Assembly: GCF_000350225.1 (NCBI RefSeq)
Contig: NW_005179082.1
Coordinates: forward strand, 1 to 64,000
Reading direction: 5' to 3'
From: Chondrus crispus
Lineage: Eukaryota > Rhodophyta > Florideophyceae > Gigartinales > Gigartinaceae
Length of the DNA: 64,000 nt
Every line of letters begins with the position of its first letter. Position 1 is the stretch's first letter. Made by a program: the position numbers and the translations under genes. The notes under the pieces were generated by a model, which saw only the letters and a list, made by a program, of their open reading frames with translations, was not told where the DNA came from and made no database searches. Shown piece by piece: positions 32,255 through 42,591 of this stretch.

Positions 32255-34108
32255 CTAGAGAGCTTCTCCCTCCACACCGTGAGCCATGAGAAGGCGATGG
32301 TAAACGGCGGCAGCAGAGGTGTTTTCTTTGGGAATTGTAGATGATGGAGGGCCCGAGGTAGGGGCGAGGAGCGGATCCTCAGGTGAAGGGGGGGCTGGAC
32401 GTGGGGTCGGATCCCCGGACGACGGAGGGGCTTCCTGGATTGAGATAGTTCCCGTCGAGCAGCTCGCAGGAGGAATCTCGGCGCGCGGAAGAGCCTCAGG
32501 GCGGGTTAAGCCCACGGGTGCCGTACATGACGGCAATGGCAAGGTTGAGGTGAGTGTGACGAGCTGTCCCTCGCGTGATGGGGAAGCAGGAAGTGAGGTT
32601 GGATTCACGTCGGAGGAAGACACGACTCGAAGCCACAAGGTTTCTGCCGAGCTCGTGGGAGGAAGTACGACGCACACTGGGGCCTCAGGCGCGGAGGGAC
32701 GGACCGGTGCAGGGAGAGGGGAAGTTGGGGCCGAAGGTCAAGAGCACATCTCAGGCTCTCGAGGATCTGCGCTCACCACAGTGACTGCGTTGGGGGTTGC
32801 TGGTTGATTTCCGAAACGGCGGCTCATCTGGGCCTCCCAGGCAGAACAGAGGGAGGAGGACCAGGGGTTGATCCACACGAAGTCGCCGGCAGCTGGATGA
32901 TTTCTACCAGGGGAAAAAGAGGGTCGTTGGCGTGAAAAGGACCGAGACGAATTTTGTGGAGGAACGCAATCCCACGCTACGGTCTCGATCATATCGAGGA
33001 GGGCGTGCACTTCACGGTCCACATCGGACCCGCCAAGGGGGAAAGAAAAATCGAGGAGATGCATCTGTTCGCGGAGTTTCGAAGGGAGGTGCCACAGGCG
33101 CCAACAGTCGAAAACTTCCCGCAGGAGGGTGGCGGCGACTTTCACGCACCACTCCGTGAGAAACACAGTCCACAGCCCGTGCTGCGGATCGCGTAAATGA
33201 CTGCCGTAATATGTCAGGATGGGGCCTAACTCAGCCCAGAAACCCTTACATACCTCGTATTGACTCCACCAGGACGGGGTTCGTTGGTATCGATTGGTGT
33301 AGTGCTGTCTGGAAATTTCACGAGCCTCAATCATCTGGTACGCCACGAAGTACCCAGTGTCGGATCGGACCCGACGTTCAAAGCGTACAGTATTTTGGAA
33401 AAAGAAAATACCGCCGCGCTTCGTATGGCGAAAGTTTGTGGGAAGAATGGCTTGGGTCCAAAACATGGCGTCAGTCGTGACGGTGCGTCAGTTGCGCCAC
33501 AGTCGGTCCGCCTCGGACACGAGGTCACCGTAGGTGCAGTTGATGAGGTTGTCCAGGTAGAGTCGTTCCCCCTCCGTACGACACTGCCAAGTGTCGCAGT
33601 GGTAACATGAAGGTATGAGGGCGTCGGCCATAGGAATCTCGATCCGAGTGAGCACAGCGTCCATGAAACGCAGGGATAAGGAGGAGCGACCGCGCGGGGA
33701 GGAGTGACGTAGGATGGAGGTGGGTATAGCGATGCGGGCGCGCCAGTCAAAGGTGTGAATGGCCTGCAAAGGGAGGTTACCGGGCAACATGCCCGCATCA
33801 TTGGCGAATTTTTTTTTGATGCCGTCGAGGTCGCGGACGCCCACAGAGGAGAACCATTGAGCAGAAGCAAACAGGGCTGCGTTATCACGCATGGATTTGT
33901 TCTGCAGCTCCTCGAGCGAAGGATGACGGCGGGCCACCCAAGAGGAATGGTAGCCCTGATGGAAGGCCGGCTCGGCAGGGATGGTAACAGGGGGTAGACG
34001 GGGTATGGAAGGAAGACCCCGGGGCACTTCGAACTTGCGAGGAAAGCCAGCACCCGGACGTCTACGGGTGGCACTATCGTCCGAGTGTTCCGATGGAGAA
34101 GGAAGCAT
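32255..34108 (-). pseudogene. Antisense gene of element A' (617 codons, two in-frame TGA)
   Basis: This is the minus-strand counterpart of the intact A1 antisense gene. The ATG at 34108 lies 126 bp from the 3' LTR (124 bp in A1). The frame runs to a TAG at 32255 with only two interruptions, TGA at 33488-33490 and TGA at 32738-32740, and no net frameshift, giving 617 codons against 618 in A1. The core with PSWWSQ, GFWAELGP and DTGYFVAYQM is about three quarters identical to A1. The C-terminus keeps AAAVYHRLLMAH. Divergence is largely synonymous in this frame: GFWAEL is GGTTTCTGGGCTGAGTTA here and GGCTTTTGGGCTGAACTC in A1. The protein is unknown. Confidence 0.78.
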
Positions 34109-34222
34109 GGTATTTTCGTCTTACCCTTGCTAGAATGCCGCGCAGAGTGATTGATGACCGGGAAACACGGTCAGCAGCGGCAGGAGATTATACGATGGCT
34201 GGGCGTTGCGCAAGGGCGCTCA

Positions 34223-34233
34223 GAAGGGGGATA
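34223..34233 (+). other. Polypurine tract of the 3' LTR at 34234
   Basis: GAAGGGGGATA directly precedes the LTR. The same tract lies before the A1 3' LTR (42582-42591). Confidence 0.7.
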
Positions 34234-35172
34234 TGTAGTGCAATACGCACCTGAGAAGGGAGGTGAAAAGAATGAAAATGATGGGGTATGACAAGCAAAA
34301 GTGGAAATGATTTCACTTTATTATTTTAATTATTAATTATTAATTAGTTGCATATTAGTTATTTAACATTAGATTAGATCTAGGATCTAGCGCCGAGAGC
34401 TACTGTAGTGGCTCCGGCAGGGCGATATATACCTTAGCCCTCTGACCGCCAAGTCAGTAAAGGTAACCCGAGTTGCCAGAGTCTGATATCGCCTTGGTTG
34501 AAGTCCGTCTTTTACAAGACATTCCCTTTAACTACAGATTACTTTATCCTTTGCGCTCGGGGGTCCCCTTTTTCCTTATCAATTTTCCATTATTTCCCTA
34601 TCCCAATTTCCCTTAATCTTGAGTTGGTCCCACCTTGTAGGATTGCGATCCGCAACGTGACGTCATTTGCCATCGGGCTTCTGTGTTGGTGCACCAGTGG
34701 TGCTTTTCTCAGTGTTGGTTCCATCGGAATCTGGTTGCGACCGATCCGTTGTTGGTACTTTGCCATCGGGCAGTACGACGGTGTAGCGCTGCTACGTTTT
34801 CTTCTTTCCCGACGGGCTACGTTGCGACGTCCCCGTCGAAGACCTTATCAAGGGTATAAGGTGTACAAGGCGCTCTTCGAGCATTGAATTTACGACCCAT
34901 CGGACCAAGTTTACCTAAACACCCCTCCGAACTTGTCGAGCAGTTGCCTTTACAAGTCTCTACCACCATTTACTGATCCCGGGCTGGGCCCTTCTCTTTG
35001 CCCCCCCCCTATCAGGGATCCGAGCTACTGCGGGCCGCTAACCCGCTTAAAGAGGACAGGGTGCTTCGAACACTCCGTAGCGCTGTGCCGTTGGCAGTTG
35101 TTGTTTTTGTTGCTGTTGTTTGTGTTGGACCGTCGGACCTTGGTCTCTGCCTAACAGGCGCATTGCACTACA
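34234..35172 (+). repeat. Complete family-A LTR at the 3' end of A' (939 bp)
   Basis: It begins TGTAGTGCAAT and ends ATTGCACTACA, with a TATA box at 34426-34431. It lacks the 165-bp internal duplication of the 5169 LTR and resembles the solo LTR and the A3 LTR more. It is followed without a gap by the 3' part of a different LTR subtype (35173-35558). Confidence 0.88.
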
Positions 35173-35558
35173 GCTGCTACTTTCATTTCATCCCGTCGGG
35201 CTGCATTGCGACGCCCCCGTCCAAGGCCTTGTCGCGTTACAAGGTGTCGAAGAAGCTCAACGAGCATTGGCCTTACAACCCAGTGGAACCGGGGTACCTA
35301 CGTACGCGCCCCACCCCACACTCGTCGAGCAGATCTCTTCGCAAGTTTTTACCACACCGATCCCGGGCCGGGCTATTTCTCTGTGCCCCCCCCCATCAGG
35401 GATCCGAGCTATTACAAGTGGCAAGCTCGTTTAAACGGAGAAGGGAGAGTCGGACACTTCGTAGCGCTGTGCCATCGGCAGTCCTTTTTTTGTTGCTGTT
35501 GTTGCTTTTGCTGGACCATCGGACCGCGGTCTCTGCCCAACAGGCGCATTGCACTACA
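35173..35558 (+). repeat. 3' part of the original A' 3' LTR
   Basis: These 386 bp match 5833-6220 of the A' 5' LTR with a handful of differences and end at the target duplication ACCGT. The matching 5' part of this LTR is missing. The simplest reading is that a related element inserted in the A' 3' LTR (after GCTGC) and recombination then removed the DNA between homologous parts. Confidence 0.85.
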
Positions 35559-35563
35559 ACCGT
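35559..35563. repeat. Target-site duplication of A' (right copy)
   Basis: ACCGT matches 5164-5168. The A1 integrase resumes here with TTGAAGAAGAC. Confidence 0.92.
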
Positions 35564-36466
35564 TGAAGAAGACATCAGCTGCGCACATCGCACAAGCCTT
35601 CGTTCACCATTGGGTATTCGTGTACGGACCGCCGGTGAAGCTGCTTTCCGACAATGGGACACAGTTCACGGCCCGGTTCCTTCAGAACGTCTGTGGGATT
35701 CTCGGCATGCGCAATGTGTTCACGACCACGTATCACCCGCAAGCCAACGGCCAAGTTGAGAGGTTTAACCGCACGCTGACTTCTGCGTTGCGAAAATATG
35801 TTGGAGAGCATCCCAAGAACTGGGACCTATTTAGCGACGCTGTTCGCATACAACACGCAAGTTCATCGAACTACGAACATCGCACCCTTCGAGCTGGTGT
35901 TAGCTCGGGCGCCGAGAAGCATTGCGTTACAAGCACAGCCAAGTTTGGAGGGGTTTAGCTCGAATCGAGCGTACTACCTGAACTGGCAGTCGTGGTTGGA
36001 AAGCCTGGTGAAAGGCGCTGGTAAGAGCTTACGGAAAGAACAAGAGCGCTACAAGCGAAATTTCGACGCAAGGCTCCGCAAGTCGAAGTATGACATCCCT
36101 CCAGGATCCTACGTATTTTTTTGGAAAGAGCAAGGCACGGCCACCGAGCCAAAACATAAGTTGGCATAAGTGGCTACGGGCCCATATCAAGTGAAGGAGT
36201 CAACTGAGAATACGGTCGTCATTGCCATCGGCGACCAGGAAGAGCGCGAGTCGCGAGATAGAGTCAAATTAGCCCCTAGTCCCATGGACTACACGCCGAT
36301 AGTCGGGCTACGACAAGCGTTACAATTCCTCAACTCAGAAGCGGAACAAGAAGAATCCGCCGCGCAAGCGAAATACAGGACGGATGACGGATCTTTGACA
36401 AATCAGGAAGCTGCGGGCATCCCGCCCGATCTACAAAGAGATGGGAGGTTCGGAAGAGCAGGGTGA
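35559..36466 (+). pseudogene. pol: Element A1 Pol, integrase remainder
   Basis: This continues the A1 integrase after the A' insertion. The frame reads PLKKTSAAHIAQAF and includes catalytic LSDNGTQF and VERFNRT. A deletion of about 4 nt near 35840 shifts the frame into 35798-36169. A TAA at 36167-36169 stands where A' has CAA, and the GPYQV module follows at about 36177. The linker then runs to 36466 in another frame. The first catalytic Asp lies on the other side of the insertion, near 5080. Each lesion is identified by comparison with A'. Confidence 0.88.
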
Positions 36467-36734
36467 GGATGAGCCGCTGGCTTTTCGGAAGGGGGAAGGA
36501 CAGTTGGACACGCAAGAAGAAGGAACCGGGGGTCAGGAGTACGTGATCGACAAAATAGTCGACCACGCTTATCAAGATGGAAAATTAATTCTCAAGGTGG
36601 AATGGTATGGCTACGCGATCGAGGACGCAACGTGGAAGCCGATTTCTCAGCTACCGCGCAGCGCAGCAGTGACCTATTTCCGGAGGAAGAAAGTGCCCCT
36701 CCCGCCGCAAGTCGCACGCGCGCGACCAGGATGA
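36441..36734 (+). pseudogene. pol: Element A1 Pol C-terminal chromodomain
   Basis: This is the last A1 Pol segment, in a shifted frame relative to the integrase linker. The acidic linker RKGEGQLDTQEE is shared with A'. The chromodomain lies at about 36538-36700 (EYVIDKIVDHAY, VEWYGYAIEDATWKP, PRSAAVTYFRRKK). It ends TGA at 36732-36734. Role and context are as for the A' copy. Confidence 0.83.
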
Positions 36735-38994
36735 GCTGCATACGCAATTTGATGATGGAAAGCGAAAAGAAGACGCGAGCCGCAACCAGTTTCCTATGTT
36801 TTTACCTTCTTAACTATTCTGTTTCGTTTTTGTTTCTTTTTCGGTCGTTTTGTTTTTTATGTTTGTTTTCCCTTCCCGAGACGCACCTAGGTCGGTCATT
36901 CCGGAACGAGCGTGCGTAATGTCAGGAGAACACGACAGACGCCCAAGGGCGACAAGGGACTGCGAACTGCCGATCGTGATTAAGGCTACACGCTGTATCT
37001 CAAGTTGAGGAAGGAGAGGACGGATCATGTGAAGGAAGTCCAGAGAGGAAGGTGTCGCTACTAAGCTCGATTCCGTTGCGACCACATGGGTACCCCGGCC
37101 GGGGAGCCAAACACGCAGACGCAAGGAAAGATTGAAGACATTGTCTTGGTGGAGCTGACCAGCGAGGCTTGGTACAGTATTATATTCAACGACGCCTGCC
37201 GAGAAGCGCTTCTAGCGCTACCTACGAAAGACTATGTGAACACCGCTGGTGTGTGGGAGAGGAGGAAGACCTCTGGTCGACAGAAGAAAGACGTTGGAAA
37301 CTTTTCGGGAACGAGGGATTTGTAGTTGGAGAATAATTGCGTAACGGAGTCGCACTACGTGGGGTCGTTGGAATCAATTTAGGGGTAAGGACAAAAAGGT
37401 GCGCTGGAGTAGTTGCGTGTTTGAGGATAACCCCCGAGTGAGGGTAGGGTGTAAGAAAAGGAGGAGGAAAAATTGGCATAGAACGGCGGTGGATATCAGG
37501 GATGTGGGAACGCATCGCGGGAAGTGCAACGTTTGCTACGCGGAACGCAGGCTGACGACTTCGCGTATACACGTACAGTACGATTCGAGAGGACGTGACG
37601 GAGGTTGTACGAAAGGAGCACGAAGCAAGAGGAAGTATCTCAGGATTCACAGAGGAGCACAAATGGGATCAGAAGACGACCAGGGGGTCGGAAGCACGCT
37701 GGAAGTGACGACACAATATGCCGGCGGCAGAGGTAGTCGCACGAGAACGTTGTGTGCAGACAACACAACGAGGGACGAGTCATTCTATTGACTTAGAAAC
37801 GAAAACCACCGGCAGACAAGTGCACGGAGACACACGTGTGAAGCGGCCGTGAGAATATTTTAAAAAAGAAAAATTAAGGAAAGCGGCCGCCGTCGTTGGG
37901 GAATGCACACGTAACACGTGGTCGTCATCAGACCCCAAGTGCCGTTCTGGCGACCACGGGAATCACAAGAGGAGGAATTACTGTCTATGACTGACCTGCA
38001 GCTAGAGGAAGTGTTGCCCAACTAAGCTGCAGCCGTCGATCCGTCAGTAACGACTGACACCGCCACTCACGCACGTTTTATTGTACACGAGCGACGTACT
38101 CACCGGTTTGTAGCGATCAGTTGTTTGTCTTTTCGTTAGTTTATTTTCTCTCGTTTCTGTTTTTTGTTTTTTGTTTTGTGATCTCAAGGACTCGACCTCG
38201 CACGGCGTACGCCGATCAGCACGTCCACAAGGAACAAGAAGAGGACGACGAGGAGGCTGACTAGTATGAAGGGAAGGGACAAGAAGACGAATCAAGACAC
38301 CTTTGGAAGATCCGTGAACATGCTGACTGTGCGACGGACCTGAGAGGAATTTTCTTCGGTACTGCCACAAGAAATGACGTGTGAAGCACCCGTTGAGCCG
38401 TAGTCGTCGGTCCGACGAATTCGAAACTTCCCCAAGGGGAGAAGATCCACGCGTTTGGTGGCATGATGGTAATTTTAGTTAGGTTTAGGGAGCAGCGACC
38501 AGAAAAGATGAGGAGGAGACGGTGCGACGAGTGTCTCAGAAGCCTACGTTGCCAACGTCTGAAGAAGGGACGATGATGAAGGACATTGGGGATCCCCCAC
38601 GATCAGGAGAAGAATTGGTACCGGGTTGTGACACGTATGACGTTCCGTGGCATCGCAAAAACAGGAGAATACCTGCGAAGGGAGCGAAAGCAGGGGTGAT
38701 CATCGAAGGAAGGGAACGTCGAAGACTCTAGAGAAGCAGAGCTGAAGCAACGACTCTGTAAGGCTGTCAGCACCTCTGGCGGATGTAAAGAAGAGGATAA
38801 GCAGTCCGATCTGGCCGACGCTGGGACGTCCCTCTCTTTTAATTTTTTAATTCTCAAGGAATTGCCAGACGCAAGCACAAACAGCCGAGACTACGGTGTG
38901 TCCATCCGTTCAAAAGACGACGTCCACACCAGCACATGTCTTTCCTATTTTATTTCCTTTTTCTTTTGTGTGTCTCAACACGTTTTTTAGCTCC
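36735..38994 (+). other. Noncoding segment of A1 after pol
   Basis: This is 2.3 kb with no supported gene. T-rich tracts lie at about 36800-36880, 38100-38180 and 38935-38990. The first is followed by a block (to about 37020) resembling those after the T-tracts in A' (shared wording around TACACGCTGTATCTC and GAGGAAGGAGAGG). Several tracts end in AG and look like 3' splice sites. The short frames on either strand have no motifs. Confidence 0.5.
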
Positions 38995-40071
38995 CAGGGC
39001 GACAAGCATCGATGCTCGTTGAGCTATAGTGACAAGGCGATCGGAATTTTGGAAAATCAAGGAGTGTTCACGTTGACTACGTCGCACACGGACAACGGCA
39101 TGATCGTACACCTGTCCGCCGCTCTCATTTGTCTCATATATGGCATGCCCCACGGGAAGACATCACCAATCATCCAGTGCGGATGTAACCTGCTGCGAGC
39201 AGATTGCTGTCGCTCATGAGCTCGAATTGTTCCGTCGCTGCTGCACAAGAACGTCCACAACGCTGCATCGCTGGGGAGAAAAGCAACGAGAAACTATCCC
39301 GACTCTCCAATTGCACGGAATCTGAGAATTTCCATTTTTTCAACAGACAGATGCGGGGACCTAAAGTCTCCTTGTTATGTTTTCGTTTTTGGCACCGGTC
39401 GCTCTGGCACCCAACATCTATCTCACGTCTTGAACCCGAAGCCGAACTCTGCTGTCCCAGTGTACGTAACGCATGAAGAAGAGCACCTCAGGGCCCGAAC
39501 CAAACTCGTTGTCTACAGAGACTTTCGAAGATTGGCTGCTTGCGCAGATAAAGCCCAATTCAGAGTTAAAGCTGAACAATATATCACGTGAGTAAAGCTT
39601 CCGTTTTACACCCAGTTGCTTAAGCGACACAGTGCTAAGCGTCTTGTCTACACGGGGCAGCTGCCAATAGCATTTGACCTCGGGCCAGCATTGGTGAGAA
39701 CGCTTCACCCCGGCACCGTACGTGTTCTACGCCTGAGAAGAGAAAGAATCGCGACGGCTGTTTCAATTATGGCTTTAGGGCCAGAAAAAGATGATCCTTG
39801 GGGAACGAAGACAGAACGAGACTCGGATGGACAGCTGATTTACGCTGACGCCGTAAACAGACGGTGGTCCCCGAAGCCATCAGATGCCACGGCTCGTCTT
39901 CATGTTGAAGCACATGTATGGGCGAAACTAAATCGCTTCCAGATGTGGCTGTGGTATGTCGACGACGTTGCCAAGTTGAAAATGTTTTTATTGCGCACGC
40001 ACGCTCGTACCACCGAAGTGCAACTCATAAGGGCGATGAACTTGAACATTTATTTTTTGACAATCACTTAA
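38995..40071 (+). pseudogene. Sulfotransferase-like gene fragment carried by A1
   Basis: This is a degraded plus-strand coding region spread over two frames that join into one protein-like sequence. Segment 1 (about 39000-39219) reads SYSDKAIGILENQGVF and TTSHTDNGMIVHLSA up to a TGA. Segment 2 (about 39213-39360, next frame) reads ELELFRRCC and TTLHRWGEKQRE, with two more stops. Segment 3 (39379-40071) opens with VFVFGTGRSGTQHL; GTGRSGT (39391-39411) matches the PAPS 5'-phosphosulfate loop of sulfotransferases. RRERIATAVS (39736-39765) then fits the 3'-phosphate-binding R...S motif. A TGA interrupts near 39590. A T-rich tract ending TTTTTTAG just upstream looks like a 3' splice site, so part of an intron may be included. 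I see no counterpart in A'. A captured host gene is the likely origin. Confidence 0.6.
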
Positions 40072-40179
40072 CAGCAAAGAACAGCGAGGGAAGTACGAGA
40101 CGTCTAATTTATTGCGGGACGTGTTCGTAAGATGACGAGAATTACGAAGGACCCTCCGCATCCCAGCCAGCAGCCCGGG

Positions 40180-40345
40180 ACGCATGCTGTGAGGGATAAA
40201 GAGGAGGAAAAGGAAAATGAGGAGAAGGACGAGCATGCCGTGAGGGGTAAAGAGGAGGAAAAGGAAAATGAGGAGAAGGACGCATGCCGTGAGGGATGAA
40301 GAGGAGGAAAAGAAAAATGAGGAGAAGGATGAGCATGTGTTGGAA
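40180..40345 (+). repeat. Purine-rich minisatellite, about three 50-bp units
   Basis: Tandem units built around GAGGAGGAAAAGGAAAATG and a GCATGCCGTGAGGG spacer; the last unit is degenerate. The A' segment has a purine-rich tract in the same relative place (about 31850-32040), and both contain AAGAGGAGGAAGTTG. It lies just beyond the 3' end of the antisense gene. Confidence 0.8.
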
Positions 40346-40611
40346 AAAGAGAGGAAAAATGCAAACAAGAGGAGGAAGTTGTCAGGAAACGGAAATGCAA
40401 TTTATTTTCGGTGGAACGAAGGGAAGTGTCGACGATGAGACGACACGCTCCGAGGACAACGATCCGAACATAGGTCGGCAGGGCGCTACCATCGGCAATG
40501 GGTCAATGGGACAATTCATCCAAGGATCTTTTTCTTTGCAAGTGAGGCGACAAGTTGCGCCAGTAAGCGCAGGTCAACAAAGGACGCTCCTCGAAGAGCC
40601 CCCTCCTTTAT
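40346..40611. other. Spacer between minisatellite and antisense gene
   Basis: I see no gene, repeat or structured motif here; it is probably the 3' untranslated end of the antisense transcript. Confidence 0.4.
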
Positions 40612-42468
40612 TCAGTGGGCACGGAGTAATGTGCGATAGACGCTGGCGGCGCCATCGTTCTTTTTGACGATATCTGGAGAGGACGGGGAGGTCGAACCTC
40701 CCCTGGTCGATTGGACTGCGTCGGCAACAGGTGGCAAGGGGGCGGCAACTGGAACAGCCGCAGGAGAAGGGGGACGAGCTGGGACGTGCACAGGGGAAGA
40801 CGGAGCAGGAGGAGCCAAGGGGGTAAGGGACGAAGAATTTCCCTTCCTTTCTGGGGCTGCGCGCACGGACAGACTGTCAGTCCGGCTAGATGACGAGGGG
40901 ACCTCTCTCGTCTCGGACAGAGGTTGACACCTGGCAACTGGAGGTGAATGAGACCGCAGAGGGGATTTGACCTCCTCATACTCAGGGGCTCTCGTCGCCC
41001 TTATCGAAGCATTCACAAGAGGAGTGGGGCCGGCCGGATCGACAGGAACTGAAGTCGGTGGGACCGGTAACACAGGGCGAGAACGCAAAGGTTCTCTGGG
41101 GCAGAGGTCGCGCTCGCTGGGATCCGCAAGGAAGACAGGCAATTCACCCGGAACGGGCGTCTGACTCCCATACTGCCGACTCAGACGCGCCTCGTCGCAA
41201 GAACTTTGCGAACCCGTCCAGAGGTTAAACCAAGCATAGTCCCCCGCACCACGATGAGCACGACCAGGAGAGAAGGAGGGGCGTTGCCGGACGAAGGAAC
41301 GAGAGGAATTTTGACGCGGTATCGAGTCCCAATCGACCCCCTCTATTTTATCGAGGGGAGAATGCAGTTCGGTGTCTGCATCAGCACCGCCCAGGGGAAT
41401 CGAATAATCGAGGCGTCGCATGAGGCTGATGAGCTGGGGAGGCAAGTACCACAACCTCCAGCAGTCGTAGGTCTCCCACAGGAGGGTCACTGCCACTTTG
41501 GTACACCACTCCGTGAGGAAGACTACCCGAAGGCCGTGTCGAGGATCACGTAAATACCTTCCGTAATACGTGTACACAGGGCCGAGTTCAGCCCAAAAGC
41601 CTTGGCAGACCTCAAATTGGCTCCACCACGACGGAATGCGTTGATAACGATTCGCGTAATGGGACCTCGAGATTTCGCGCGCCTCCAACATTTGGTAGGC
41701 CACAAAATAACCCGTGTCAGACCGAATACGGCGTTCGAAGCGCACTGTGTGCTGGAAGAAGGGGATGGCACCCCGCTTGATGAGTCGGAAATTAGCCGGA
41801 ATTATGGCATTGGTCCACATCATAGCGTCGCCGGAGACGGTCCGTTGGTTGAACCAAAGGCGGTTAGCTTCACGAGGAGGGTTATCGGGGGTCCAGGCCA
41901 GCATGTTATCGAGGTACGACCGCTCGCCCTCGGTGCGAAATTGCCACGTGTCACAACCGAATTCCTCAGGGATGAGATCCTGCGTCAATGGCAGCTCAAG
42001 TCTGTCACACACAGCGGTCATGAAGCGGGTAGATAACACCGCACGACCGCGAGGCGGAGTGTGACACAGAATGGAGGGAGGAATGGCGATGCGAGCCAAC
42101 CAATCGTAAGATCGAATAGCTTGAAGGGGGATTTGTCCTGGAAGCATACCGGCGCCATCGGCGAACGAGTAAGCAATGTTATCGAAGGCGCATACACCGA
42201 TCACTGAGAACCATTTAGCCGAAGCAAAAAGCTCAGGATTAAGGCTCATGGCCTTATCGTGGAGCTCCGACGCTGCAGGGTATCGACGTGAGGAGGGAGC
42301 GTTAGGATCGGAATCGAGGTGGACAACAGGGCCGGCATGTTGGGAATCAGGGGGTAATCGAGGGATGGAAGGAAGACTTAGAGAGTCGTGGGAAGTGGAA
42401 GAAAAGCCCACGCCGTGGCGCCTACGTTTGGTACCACCACTCCAGTGGCTCGGGGATGAAGGAAACAT
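40612..42468 (-). CDS. Antisense gene of element A1 (618 aa, unknown function)
   Basis: This is an intact minus-strand frame facing pol. The ATG at 42468 lies 124 bp inside the 3' LTR. I do not recognise the protein. Residues 1-70 are Ser/Pro/Arg-rich. Residues of about 75-400 form a folded-looking, Trp/Tyr-rich domain (DTGYFVAYQM, IPSWWSQFEV, GFWAELGP, VVFLTEWC). Residues of about 420-590 are Pro/Ser-rich and probably disordered. The end has a short conserved motif, GAASVYRTLLRAH. There is no signal peptide, membrane helix, zinc knuckle or enzyme motif. The A' homologue has almost the same length and mostly synonymous differences, so the frame was under protein-level selection. It may be expressed from an antisense promoter in the 3' LTR and could regulate the element. 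Confidence 0.78.
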   Translation of the reverse strand: MFPSSPSHWSGGTKRRRHGVGFSSTSHDSLSLPSIPRLPPDSQHAGPVVHLDSDPNAPSSRRYPAASELHDKAMSLNPELFASAKWFSVIGVCAFDNIAYSFADGAGMLPGQIPLQAIRSYDWLARIAIPPSILCHTPPRGRAVLSTRFMTAVCDRLELPLTQDLIPEEFGCDTWQFRTEGERSYLDNMLAWTPDNPPREANRLWFNQRTVSGDAMMWTNAIIPANFRLIKRGAIPFFQHTVRFERRIRSDTGYFVAYQMLEAREISRSHYANRYQRIPSWWSQFEVCQGFWAELGPVYTYYGRYLRDPRHGLRVVFLTEWCTKVAVTLLWETYDCWRLWYLPPQLISLMRRLDYSIPLGGADADTELHSPLDKIEGVDWDSIPRQNSSRSFVRQRPSFSPGRAHRGAGDYAWFNLWTGSQSSCDEARLSRQYGSQTPVPGELPVFLADPSERDLCPREPLRSRPVLPVPPTSVPVDPAGPTPLVNASIRATRAPEYEEVKSPLRSHSPPVARCQPLSETREVPSSSSRTDSLSVRAAPERKGNSSSLTPLAPPAPSSPVHVPARPPSPAAVPVAAPLPPVADAVQSTRGGSTSPSSPDIVKKNDGAASVYRTLLRAH

Positions 42469-42581
42469 AGGGCCCGTCTTGCTCTTGCACTTTCACTGAT
42501 CACCGGATGCAGCGGTGTAGGGTTATGAGAAAAACGGCGAGGAGATTATACGATGACGGAGCGGCGTACAAGAGCGCTCGG

Positions 42582-42591
42582 AAGGGGGATA
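42582..42591 (+). other. Polypurine tract of A1
   Basis: AAGGGGGATA lies immediately before the 3' LTR, the expected primer for plus-strand DNA synthesis. Confidence 0.72.

Larger units (their letters stand above)
5169..35558 (+). mobile_element. Ty3/gypsy chromodomain element A', nested in A1
   Basis: This family-A element is inserted in the integrase gene of A1 and is itself host to element B in its gag. It has a 5' LTR (5169-6220), primer-binding site, gag, pol with chromodomain ending at 28334, about 3.9 kb of noncoding DNA, an antisense gene (32255-34108, minus strand), a polypurine tract and a composite 3' LTR (34234-35558). Gag and pol carry several 1-nt indels and stops. Without the 15.2-kb B insertion it is about 15.2 kb long. 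Confidence 0.92.

Noticed and set aside
28335..34233. A sense-strand envelope gene between pol and the 3' LTR
   Set aside because: No plus-strand frame with a signal peptide, furin-like site or membrane helix is present in this interval in A' or A1.
34998..35958. Frames of about 250 codons running from LTR sequence into the integrase
   Set aside because: They join LTR sequence to A1 integrase across the insertion junction; only the integrase part (from 35559) is real coding sequence.
37222..37791. Opposed frames of 130-146 codons in the A1 noncoding segment
   Set aside because: Low-complexity translations on both strands with no equivalent in A'.
40180..40345. CRISPR-like array
   Set aside because: The units are contiguous, purine-rich and imperfect with no unique spacers; this is a minisatellite in a eukaryotic element.
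40612..42468. The possibility that the family-A antisense frame is a chance shadow
   Set aside because: There is no sense-strand gene opposite it, the length is conserved in A', and the divergence is mostly synonymous in the antisense frame.
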